Part shown: in pieces, positions 47,669 to 55,486 of the stretch | How positions within the stretch are numbered: position 1 is the stretch's first letter | Layout: each line of letters starts with the position of its first letter | Program-made: the position numbers and the translations under genes | From: JARKPK01 sp964631235 | Lineage (GTDB): Bacteria > Planctomycetota > Planctomycetia > Pirellulales > Thermoguttaceae | NCBI GenBank assembly: GCA_964631235.1 | Contig: CAZVZX010000018.1 | Span: 30,016 to 94,015, forward strand | Reading direction: 5' to 3' | Length of the DNA: 64,000 nt | Notes under the pieces: generated by a model | Seen by the model: only the letters and a program-made list of their open reading frames with translations | The model's database searches: none | Told to the model about the DNA's origin: nothing

Positions 47669-49654
47669 TCAAACGGTGCGCGGCAACAGAAGGGTGAACG
47701 TCGAACCGGTCGGGCCGCGCGATGGATCGGCATTCGATTCCACGCGGATTTCGCCACTGTGCATTTTGACGATGCCGTAGGTGACCGCAAGGCCCAAGCC
47801 GGTGCCTTTGCCCATCGGTTTCGTCGTGAAGAACGGGTCGAATACCCGTTTCAGATTCTCTTCCGGAATACCGCAACCGCTATCGGCAACACTAATGGCC
47901 ACGCGATTGCGATCCTCGAAAACGCGGACCTGGAGTGTGCCGCCCTGCGGTTCCATTGCGGCAATGGCGTTGGTAATCAGATTGGTCATTGCCTGAAGGA
48001 CCTGATCGCGGTCGATTTCTGCCGTCGGGTCGGTCAAGTCGCACGAGACACGAACTTCGACGTTGGCGGGAATCGGAAGTCCGCGCAACGCCCGTTCGGG
48101 CAACTCGCGCATGTCCACCGGCTGCCGAACCACCTTGTTTTGTCGAGCAAAATGGAGCAATCCCGAGACGATGCGTTTGCAGCGGTCGGCCTGCTCGGCA
48201 ATCATTCGCAAATCGTCTCGCAGCCGCGGGTCGTCGCACGAATCGGCCAACAGGTGGGCATACATGAGCACGATGCCCAGCGGGTTGTTCACTTCGTGGG
48301 CGATTCCGGCAGCCAACTGCCCCATGCTTGCCAATTTCTCTGATTGCACCAGCGCCTCTTGAGCGCTGGCAAGCTGCGCGTGCGACTCTTCCAATTCGCT
48401 AATCGCTCGGCGCAAGTTGTCGATCGTTTGCGGCAGGCACATTTCGCTTTCGGCCAAGCCCTTGAGCACGGCAACCGCGTGTTCGCGGCACGTGTCGTAA
48501 CCGCACGCGCCGCAGTTCAGCTCGTCCTCAGGCCGAGTTTTTCCCATTCGGGCCAACACGGCCGCCAATTCGTTGCTGGGCGGGGGGACGATCCGCTGAT
48601 CGTTGGGCCGGTATTGCCGGGTCAAATCCAGTTCGGCGAATCGACGCATTTCCTCGGCCCAGCGATGCACATCGAGCGAGGCCATGCGGGCGCGGACAAA
48701 CTCCCGCACGCGCCGCCGCCGATTGAACAGCGGCAGTTCGCTCTCGATGCCGGCCCCCATGATGCAGCCTTCGCAGCAAAGCGCTTCAAGCAACGAAGCG
48801 CCCAAGTCGCCCGTGGAGAACTCCCGAATCGCTTCCAACACCCGAACCCGTCCCTGCGTGGCCACCACTTCGCCGGTGAGCAGATCCTCGCGGATTTCGC
48901 CCGCCTGCAACATCCCGCCGCTGATTGGAAAGAGCGCTCCGGCCCCAGCGTGCGGCGGGTCGAAATCATCGGGAACAACCGCCTGAGGCTGAATGCCCCG
49001 ACGGGCGAACAACTCTCGCAATTCGATGAAAGTGATCACTGCGTCTATTTCGCCGGCTAGCATCGGATCGGCCGCTTCGGCCTTTTTGGCGATGCATGGC
49101 CCGATAAACACGATCTTCCATTGCGGACCTCGCCGCTTTCGCAGCACCCGTGCCGCGGCCACCATCGGCGAAACCACGGGAGCCAATGCCCCGACCATCT
49201 CGGGATGATAACGCTCGACATACGCCACGACGGCCGGGCAATTCGCCGCGATGTGTCGGGCATCGCTTTCACCGTTGAGCAAGCGATGGTACTGGCGGGC
49301 AACCAGGTCCGCACCAAAGGCCACTTCGTGAACACCGGCGAACCCGGCCGCACGAAGCATGCCGACCAACGTGCGGTAGTCGAACTCCACGAACTCGGCC
49401 GGAAAGCTTGGCGCCACGCAGGCCGCCACCGGGTCGCGGCCGCCGAGCAGGGCCTCGACCTCGGGCAGCGAACTCCGCACGGCCTTGGCCCCCTGCGAGC
49501 AAACCCGCACGCAGTTGCCGCAAGCGATGCACCGCTCGGCAATCACCTTCGCCTGGCCCGAAACGATTTGAATGGCCTTGGCCGGACACTCGCGCACGCA
49601 TGTGTAGCACATGCGGCAGCGCTCTTCGATCGTGTAGATGAATCCTTCAGGCAT
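47669..49654 (-). CDS. [FeFe]-hydrogenase-like sensor histidine kinase
   Basis: Predicted 661-residue fusion. Residues 13-23 and 42-52 are two CxxCxxCxxxC [4Fe-4S] ferredoxin motifs. About 65-310 match the catalytic domain of [FeFe]-hydrogenases, with remnants of all three H-cluster motifs: AANCPAVV (C139), GPCIAKKAEA (C187) and LCCEGCIMGAG (C293, C297). About 381-406 hold a further four-Cys cluster (CGACGYDTC ... C). A coiled linker leads to a HisKA helix with H453 (GIAHEVNNPLG) and a complete ATPase domain (NLITNAIAAM, VADSGCGIPEENL, KGTGLGLAV). No PAS domain is present. This layout fits sensory, non-energy hydrogenase proteins: a soluble redox or H2 sensor that phosphorylates a regulator. 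Start at 49654 gives MPEGFIYTIEE. Confidence 0.85.
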   Translation of the reverse strand: MPEGFIYTIEERCRMCYTCVRECPAKAIQIVSGQAKVIAERCIACGNCVRVCSQGAKAVRSSLPEVEALLGGRDPVAACVAPSFPAEFVEFDYRTLVGMLRAAGFAGVHEVAFGADLVARQYHRLLNGESDARHIAANCPAVVAYVERYHPEMVGALAPVVSPMVAAARVLRKRRGPQWKIVFIGPCIAKKAEAADPMLAGEIDAVITFIELRELFARRGIQPQAVVPDDFDPPHAGAGALFPISGGMLQAGEIREDLLTGEVVATQGRVRVLEAIREFSTGDLGASLLEALCCEGCIMGAGIESELPLFNRRRRVREFVRARMASLDVHRWAEEMRRFAELDLTRQYRPNDQRIVPPPSNELAAVLARMGKTRPEDELNCGACGYDTCREHAVAVLKGLAESEMCLPQTIDNLRRAISELEESHAQLASAQEALVQSEKLASMGQLAAGIAHEVNNPLGIVLMYAHLLADSCDDPRLRDDLRMIAEQADRCKRIVSGLLHFARQNKVVRQPVDMRELPERALRGLPIPANVEVRVSCDLTDPTAEIDRDQVLQAMTNLITNAIAAMEPQGGTLQVRVFEDRNRVAISVADSGCGIPEENLKRVFDPFFTTKPMGKGTGLGLAVTYGIVKMHSGEIRVESNADPSRGPTGSTFTLLLPRTV

Positions 49655-49737
49655 GGATCGATCTCGATGATCGGCCGGACGGCCGGCGAACTCTTCCGAG
49701 GGAAGGCAAACACGTTTCTCCGTCGCAACCCGCGCGT

Positions 49738-50250
49738 TCAGCCGTCGATTTCTTGGTCGGTCTCGTCGGTTGTAGGCCGATCGACCGCAACCGATTGGCG
49801 ACGGTAGTGATCGATAATCTGCTCCACCGCTTCGGGGGCGACATGGGCATGGATCGCTCCATTGACGCACACCGCCGGCGCCAAGCTGCACGCGCCAATG
49901 CAATCCACCGCTTCGAGGCTGAACAATCCATCGAGCGTTGTCTGGCCGGGTTGTATGCCCAGCAGTTGTTGGAGTTGCACGAGGACGGCGCCCGACCCCT
50001 TCAAGTGGCACGCGATTCCCCGACAAACCTGCACGTGGAAACGCCCCACGGGCTGAAATCGAAACCGACGGTGCAACCTTGCCAAATTGTACACCTGACC
50101 CGGGGGAAGGCCGAAGTGCCCCGCCACACGCCGAATCGCCCCGCGAGGAAGAAATCCGTACAACTCCTGCACGGACTGCAACGCCGGCATCAACTGGGCG
50201 TGATCGTCGGCGGCGAACTGCTTGAGGAGCTGCCTTTCTTTCGCCAACAT
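49738..50250 (-). CDS. NuoE-like [2Fe-2S] thioredoxin-fold protein
   Basis: Predicted 170-residue protein of the NuoE/HydC/HndA family. A helical N-terminal part (LMPALQSVQELYGFLPRGAIRRVAGHFGLPPGQVYNLARLH) precedes a thioredoxin-like domain whose [2Fe-2S] ligands are C76-x4-C81 (VCRGIAC) and C117-x3-C121 (DCIGAC). Such subunits relay electrons in NADH dehydrogenases and bifurcating hydrogenases. Here no NuoF-type flavoprotein accompanies it, so it more likely feeds or reads the redox state of the kinase encoded 83 bp downstream. The start is uncertain: in-frame ATGs at 50280 and 50295 and a GTG at 50316 would add 10 to 22 basic residues. Confidence 0.85.
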   Translation of the reverse strand: MLAKERQLLKQFAADDHAQLMPALQSVQELYGFLPRGAIRRVAGHFGLPPGQVYNLARLHRRFRFQPVGRFHVQVCRGIACHLKGSGAVLVQLQQLLGIQPGQTTLDGLFSLEAVDCIGACSLAPAVCVNGAIHAHVAPEAVEQIIDHYRRQSVAVDRPTTDETDQEIDG

Positions 50251-51468
50251 CGGGCTTCTTCTCGGCTTCTTCCGAGTCATTGTTTGGTAGATCATCGAGC
50301 TAGAGGCTTCGTTCACGACCGACGAAATGAAGCCGGAACGTCATTGTGTCTCTGTACTTGCCGTTTTCTGGGAATTCGCGGCACCTGTGCGTTCCCGCAT
50401 TTTCTCTGGACAAATCCGACCGTCGCACTGGCGATTCTGATCGACGCTCGCGAGGCTCGGCGGTTGAAGGCCGCGAACAATGACCACACGCGTTTTTCTC
50501 TTTTGGAACGAATCCGAGGACTGCTTTCCAGGCAATGGACACTCGGCCGTTGATCGAGTGAACCATCGCCTGCCAGAATTCGCTCTGGGCTCGGTTTTCG
50601 TTCTGGACATTAGTTTGACAGTCTCATGGTTCCAACGCACTTGGCGTACCAATTCTGCGACGATCCTCGGGCAAGCTCGGCCGGAACCGATCGCCAGAAG
50701 GAATCACCGGTGATTGACGCCGAAAGATCGTGTTTATCTAACTTTCTATGTCCAAACATTTTTCGACGTTTGAACAACACTCGGTCAACAGCGTTGCGAC
50801 ATGTTTCCTTCCACGTTATTGACAACTTGTCCGCAGTCTGCCGACATTTTGTAAACACCCGATCAACACAATCTTGCGATTCGATTGACGCTTTGTTGAC
50901 GACTTGTCGGCTGCTTTCCCGAAGCGTTCCACCCGAAGCGTTCTACCGGGTCATCATTTGGCCCGAGTGTTCCTTGGCCGAGAGTTCGGTTGCGTCAGCC
51001 GTTCGAGCCGATTTCTCGGCCGAACGTAGCCCGTCGGCCCTGCCACCCAGCAGGCACACGTGCAGTAACATTCGCGGTGGAAAAGCCTTCCGAAGCGAAA
51101 CCACGCGCGTACGAAATTGCGGACAAACCGCGTCGGGGTGCCTGAAGGGGCGTTTCTTCGCGTTGGGTGAACACAGTCCAACGAGGACAACAAAGACGAA
51201 GACGATCGCGACTGGGCATCATTGGACTACGGCGGGCATTGGTGTATGATGGAACTATACACCGATTCGTTTTCCTGCCGTACAACCAGCACGGCGACGC
51301 GATCGAGCGAAATCTCGAAATAACCACACCCAAACACGGCAGCGGCCGCGTTCGCAGCGAAACGGCCGATTGCGCGCAGTTCCCATTTGTACCGTTTTCC
51401 ATTTTCCGCGGTGTCACTTGGAAAACGGGCTCGATGGGGACGCCTCGGGCGATGCCCACGGAGCAACG
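50251..51468. other. Divergent control region of the sensor cluster
   Basis: About 1.2 kb between the divergent minus-strand sensor set and the plus-strand sigma-54 activator; no credible gene. From 50711 to 50910 it holds six TTGAC or GTCAA elements (near 50714, 50784, 50819, 50861, 50885 and 50896), including a direct repeat TTGACAACTTGTCCG/TTGACGACTTGTCGG. A family 1 repeat lies at 51317-51418. Confidence 0.45.
51317..51418 (+). repeat. Repeat family 1, copy 3
   Basis: Contains GCGAAACGGCCGATTGCG and CGTTTTCCATTTTCCGCGG. It ends 50 bp before the start of the sigma-54 activator gene, in its 5' leader. Confidence 0.65.
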
Positions 51469-52902
51469 ATGACCGGCGACGACAACCGTGATGAGCTACC
51501 TTCAGTCGCGCCGATCCACGGCCGCGTGTTGGTGATCGATGACGAGTTGCCTTTGGGTTTGAGCTGTCGCCGCGCGCTTTCCTCGGAAGGATACGAGGTT
51601 GTCGTGGAGAGCGATTCCGAAGCGGGGTTGCAAAGGGCCATCTCGGGTGAGTTCGACATCATTCTGCTCGATTTGATGATGCCCAAGCTCGACGGGCTCG
51701 AACTGCTTCGGCGGCTCAAATCAGCCGGCGTGGCATCCGAAGTGGTGATCATCACTGCGTTTTCAACGTTGGAAACAGCCGTCGAAGCGATGCGATTGGG
51801 CGCGGCCGACTACCTCGGCAAGCCGTTCACCCCGACGGAACTGCGAATGACCATCGACAAGGTGGCGCAGCGATCTGCCTTGATTCGCGAAAATCAGGCG
51901 TTGCGGCGCGAACTGGAAGTGGCTCAGGGCTTCGAGGGAATGATCGGCCGCAGCCGGGCGATGGAACGGGTCTTTTCGGTGGTGAAACGGGTGGCGCCCA
52001 CCGATGGCACGGTCCTGATTACCGGCGAGAGCGGAACCGGAAAAGAGATGATCGTTCAGGCGATCCACCGCCTCAGTCCGCGGAAGAACAAGCCGCTCTT
52101 GGCGTGCGATTGCAGCGCGTTGGCCTCGACCTTGCTCGAAAGCGAGCTTTTCGGCCATGTGAAAGGTGCGTTTTCGGGGGCGATTGCAACCAAACAGGGC
52201 TTATTCGAGGCCGCCCATCGCGGCACGCTTTTCCTCGACGAAGTGGCCAACCTGAGTTGGGAAACACAAGGCAAGCTTCTTCGTGTGTTGGAGACAAAAA
52301 AAGTCCGGAAGGTGGGCGATACGGCCGAACACGAGGTGGAAATTCGCCTTGTGGCGGCGACCAACCGTTCGCTGGCGGAGATGGTGGCCGAAAACACCTT
52401 TCGTGAAGACTTGTATTATCGGCTGAACGTTGTGCCGATCGAGATTCCGCCGCTGCGCGAACGCCGGGGCGATATTCCCTTGTTAGCCAATACGTTTCTG
52501 ACGCGATTGACCGCGAAAATGAACCTTGACGTCCGCGGGTTCACGCCCGAGGCGATGGCCCATCTCGAAAGCTATCATTGGCCCGGCAATGTGCGTGAAT
52601 TGCGAAACATGATTGAGCGCATTGCGATTCTCTGCGATGGTCCGCGCGTTGAGGTTCGTCACCTGCCGCGCGAGATCCGAGAGTCGGTTCCCGGTTCGGC
52701 CGTCAGCCGTTTTCCCGAAAGCTGGGACGAGTTTCGGCAAATCAAGAACAACGCCGCCCAGCAGGCGGCCGCCGATCTTGAACGCCAGTATCTGACCGAA
52801 ATCCTGGCCCGCTGCGAAAACAATGTAAGCAAGGCCGCTCAATTGATCGGGATGCGACGGCCGAATCTCCACGCTCTCTTGAAAAAGCACGGCCTGCGCT
52901 GA
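51469..52902 (+). CDS. NtrC-family sigma-54 response regulator
   Basis: Predicted 477-residue activator. Receiver domain with phospho-acceptor D68 (IILLDLMMPKLDG). AAA+ domain with Walker A GESGTGKE from residue 186, the sigma-54 contact loop GAFSGA from residue 233 (Ser in place of the usual Thr), Walker B GTLFLDEVANL and the R-finger region FREDLYYRLNV. A Fis-type helix-turn-helix sits at the C-terminus (ILARCENNVSKAAQLIGMRRPNLHALLKKHGL). It would open sigma-54 promoters when phosphorylated. GGAG just before the ATG at 51469 supports this start. The only clear sigma-54 promoter in the window lies 580 bp downstream, before the next gene. Confidence 0.93.
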   Translation: MTGDDNRDELPSVAPIHGRVLVIDDELPLGLSCRRALSSEGYEVVVESDSEAGLQRAISGEFDIILLDLMMPKLDGLELLRRLKSAGVASEVVIITAFSTLETAVEAMRLGAADYLGKPFTPTELRMTIDKVAQRSALIRENQALRRELEVAQGFEGMIGRSRAMERVFSVVKRVAPTDGTVLITGESGTGKEMIVQAIHRLSPRKNKPLLACDCSALASTLLESELFGHVKGAFSGAIATKQGLFEAAHRGTLFLDEVANLSWETQGKLLRVLETKKVRKVGDTAEHEVEIRLVAATNRSLAEMVAENTFREDLYYRLNVVPIEIPPLRERRGDIPLLANTFLTRLTAKMNLDVRGFTPEAMAHLESYHWPGNVRELRNMIERIAILCDGPRVEVRHLPREIRESVPGSAVSRFPESWDEFRQIKNNAAQQAAADLERQYLTEILARCENNVSKAAQLIGMRRPNLHALLKKHGLR

Positions 52903-53070
52903 GGCATCGAAACAGCGAAAGACAATCGAAAGCGGCCTGCTGCCGCTCGACGCACACAGCGGCACGCTGCCCGATTCATTCAGTGTCTTACGTCGCTAGA
53001 CACAGTCCGTCGAAGCAAACATCCCGAGAGACGATCGGGGCTGCGTTTTGTCTGGCGGGCAGTGGAACCG

Positions 53071-53170
53071 AATAGTTCCACACAATTACGGAAATGCCCG
53101 CCAGCGCAGCGAAGCGGCCGATTGCGCGGATGCGATTTGAACCGCTTTCTGTTTTCCGCGGTTCTACTTA
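53071..53170 (+). repeat. Repeat family 1, copy 4
   Basis: The clearest copy: AATAGTTCCACACAATTACG, then GCGAAGCGGCCGATTGCG, then TTTCTGTTTTCCGCGGTTC. The start (ATTACGGAAATG) and end (CTGTTTTCCGCGGT) are partly complementary, so the element can close into a hairpin. Confidence 0.7.
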
Positions 53171-53480
53171 GAGGGGATTGATGCCGTTCGCGTCCGCCAG
53201 ACTTGCCGCGGCTTCGGCTGCGCCTGACTGCTCTACCACTCATCGGACTGCCGTCGGCCGAAATCGAGTATCGTCAGTTCCGGTCGCGCGCGGCTCAATA
53301 CCCGCCTGCTGTTAATCATTAGGCCAATTATCCGATCAGCTCCTGTCCTGCGGATACGCATTGGGCGGAATCACGGCTTGGCGTCGTTGCAAAGCACTGT
53401 TCGACACTCGGATGACATGACATGCCTTCCTTGACTGTGTCGCCTGCGAAAAACCGCAGCGGCCTTCAAATCGCTGGAAA

Positions 53481-53496
53481 TGGCACGGGCTTTGCA
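53481..53496 (+). promoter_or_regulatory. Sigma-54 (RpoN) promoter
   Basis: TGGCACGGGCTTTGCA matches the RpoN consensus TGGCACR-N4-TTGCA at every conserved position, with correct spacing of the GG and GC elements. Transcription would begin near 53507 and lead into the receiver-GcvH gene at 53711. The NtrC-type activator encoded immediately upstream is the natural candidate regulator. Confidence 0.75.
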
Positions 53497-53710
53497 ATGT
53501 AAACTTGCCGCGTCACCCACGAGCGCGGACGCTGAGACGAGGCGATGATCGGGCCCGGGCACCGACCACGGCGGCAAGACGAGAACCGCTCGACTGTCGT
53601 TTCCGCGCCGATGGGCGAATGCCGCAGGTGTCTGACGACCCAGCCCGAGATGAGTGCCACCGAATCTCCATTCCACGAAGGACAGATCTCTAATCGCGAG
53701 GAGCTGAATC

Positions 53711-55282
53711 ATGTTGGCCGAACCCCGCCTGTTGGTTGTTGATGACGAGGAACTGTATTGCGAGGCCTGCCGACGCATCTTCTCGCGGCAGGGATTCGTG
53801 GTCGAGAAGAGCCAAGATGCCCGACGCGGGCTGGAGCTGGCCGAGTCGAACGACTATTCGGCCATTTTGCTCGACGTGCGGATGCCCGAGATGGACGGAC
53901 TCGAGTTCCTGCGCAACTTGCGGGCAACGAAGCCCAATGTTCCGGTTATTTTGATGACGGGTTTTCCGACGATCCCCGGGGCGGCCAGCGCCGTACGGCT
54001 GAAGGCGTCGGACTATGTGACCAAGCCGTTCACCCCTGAAGAGATCACACAGGCGGTGCGCAACCTGCTCAATTTGGAGAAGGCGTCGCCCGCGACAGGC
54101 GGCAGCGCCGAACGCTGGACGCCGGCGTCGGCGGAGGTGCGATTCCTCGGTCGAAGTTGGGCGCAACCGGGCGTCGATACGACCTACCGCGTCGGCGCCG
54201 TTCTGCCGCGGAGTCGGGTGGGCAACAGCGTTGCCGCTACGTTGCCGCGCATCGGCGAAGTGGTGTATCGCGGCCTGCCGTTAATGGATCTGAACATCGT
54301 CGGCGACCCGTGCCGCGTAGCGGTTTCGCCGCTGTCCGGGGTGGTTGTTGCCGTGAATTCGGCCGTGGCCGACCATCCGGAACTGCTCTGGTCGCGTCCT
54401 TGCACCGAGGGCTGGGTCGCGGCCATTGCGCCGACTCGGCCTGAAGAGCATTGGAATCTCTGCCGTCCGCGAAATGTCATTCTCGTCAGCCGCGATTCGG
54501 CCGCTGCCGGCATCCAAGCGCGACAATTGGCCGAGCTAGGCTGTCGCGTTCGCATCGAGGCCGATCCTGCCGCGATGGTCGCCGCGGCGATGAATGACGA
54601 GCAGCCCGTGCTGATCTTCGACGAGGCCTCGTTGGGCGCGTATGGTCCGGCCTGGGCCGAACGGGTGAAAATGACGGTGCCTGCCGCCAAAACACTGGTG
54701 CTCGGCACCGACAACAGTCCGTGGGAGACGGCCTACCGACAGCAGAAGATCTTCTTCTACGCCATTCGGCCGTTCGACGACTACGAGATTACCGAAGTTC
54801 TCGATGCCATGTTTTGCCCGGGCGGGCGTTCGGCTTCTCCAGAGACTGCGCGGACCCCATCGGAACCGATGCGAGGCATATTGGTTCGCAACCACCAGGG
54901 GCGAAAGATCTATTTGGCGGCGTTCGACGGCGTGCTCCGCGCCCATCGCGGGCTCGGCTGCGCGATCCGAAAGCGGCTGCTCGACCGTCTGTTGCCCATC
55001 GAAACCTATCTGGGCGACAAGCCGTTCGATCCGGCCGAAACGCTGAAGACGGCCAAGACGGTCGATCACCTGTTCGCCTTGATGGTGAAGGACATGGGCC
55101 GGATTCCCGGAACGCTTGTCCGCGAGCAGGAAAACCACGCTGGATGGACCGAAGGCCGCGGATCGAACGTCACCGTTTGGCACGTTCAGCCCGAGGCGCA
55201 AGGCCACCGTCTCGAGGGCCTGCCGCCGGCCACCATCGAGGGCTTGGCCGACTTGATCGTCGAGGAGATCGCCAACGCATGA
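53711..55282 (+). CDS. Receiver protein fused to a GcvH-like domain
   Basis: Predicted 523-residue protein. A normal receiver domain occupies about 1-120 (LLVVDDEELYCEA, phospho-acceptor D55 in LLDVRMPEMDG). About 159-250 match glycine-cleavage H protein: GNSVAATLPRIGEVVYRGLPLM, SPLSGVVVAVNSAVADHPELL, EGWVAAIAPTRPEE. The lipoyl-bearing Lys of GcvH is replaced (NIVGDPCRV, G198 at that place), so lipoylation is not expected there. About 258-375 resemble a second receiver lacking the acidic site (NVILVSRDSAAAGIQARQL), and the last 140 residues are unassigned. GAGGAG precedes the ATG. Expression from the sigma-54 promoter upstream ties it to the sensor cluster. Confidence 0.8.
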   Translation: MLAEPRLLVVDDEELYCEACRRIFSRQGFVVEKSQDARRGLELAESNDYSAILLDVRMPEMDGLEFLRNLRATKPNVPVILMTGFPTIPGAASAVRLKASDYVTKPFTPEEITQAVRNLLNLEKASPATGGSAERWTPASAEVRFLGRSWAQPGVDTTYRVGAVLPRSRVGNSVAATLPRIGEVVYRGLPLMDLNIVGDPCRVAVSPLSGVVVAVNSAVADHPELLWSRPCTEGWVAAIAPTRPEEHWNLCRPRNVILVSRDSAAAGIQARQLAELGCRVRIEADPAAMVAAAMNDEQPVLIFDEASLGAYGPAWAERVKMTVPAAKTLVLGTDNSPWETAYRQQKIFFYAIRPFDDYEITEVLDAMFCPGGRSASPETARTPSEPMRGILVRNHQGRKIYLAAFDGVLRAHRGLGCAIRKRLLDRLLPIETYLGDKPFDPAETLKTAKTVDHLFALMVKDMGRIPGTLVREQENHAGWTEGRGSNVTVWHVQPEAQGHRLEGLPPATIEGLADLIVEEIANA

Positions 55283-55348
55283 CCCGCGTGCGTCCGCGAG
55301 GGCGAACAGCCACGTGGGCGTGCCGCGCACAGAGGCGATGGCGCTTCA

Positions 55349-55447
55349 AATAGTTCCAGACGATTGCGGAAGCGGCTGCCGGCGCGGCGAAGCGACCAAT
55401 TGCGTGCAGTCCTTGGTTGACCTGCTTTCCGTTTTTTGCGATTCGAC
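55349..55447 (+). repeat. Repeat family 1, copy 5
   Basis: AATAGTTCCAGACGATTGCG, GCGAAGCGACCAATTGCG and CTTTCCGTTTTTTGCGATTC in the shared order. It lies between the convergent receiver-GcvH and efpL genes. Confidence 0.65.
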
Positions 55448-55486
55448 GCAGCAATGCAGATCTCAGTTGCGCGACGGCGGTAGTCA

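Larger units (their letters stand above)
52903..53710. other. Intergenic region with a sigma-54 promoter
   Basis: About 800 bp without a gene. It has an inverted repeat GTGTCT/AGACAC (52983-53003), a family 1 repeat (53071-53170) and the sigma-54 promoter at 53481-53496, with a leader of about 200 nt to the next start codon. Confidence 0.5.

Noticed and set aside
49654..49738. Energy-conserving bifurcating hydrogenase operon
   Set aside because: No NuoF-type flavoprotein or separate large subunit with intact H-cluster motifs; the hydrogenase-like domain is fused to a kinase instead.
50626..51249. 207-codon frame in the divergent sensor region
   Set aside because: Residue composition is random (rich in Arg, Ser, Thr, Cys), there is no start signal, and it overlaps repeated TTGAC elements; judged non-coding.
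53166..53245. tRNA-like stretch on the minus strand (AGTGGTAGAGCAGTC resembles a D arm)
   Set aside because: No matching acceptor stem, anticodon stem or TTCGAAT-type T arm could be paired around it; chance resemblance.
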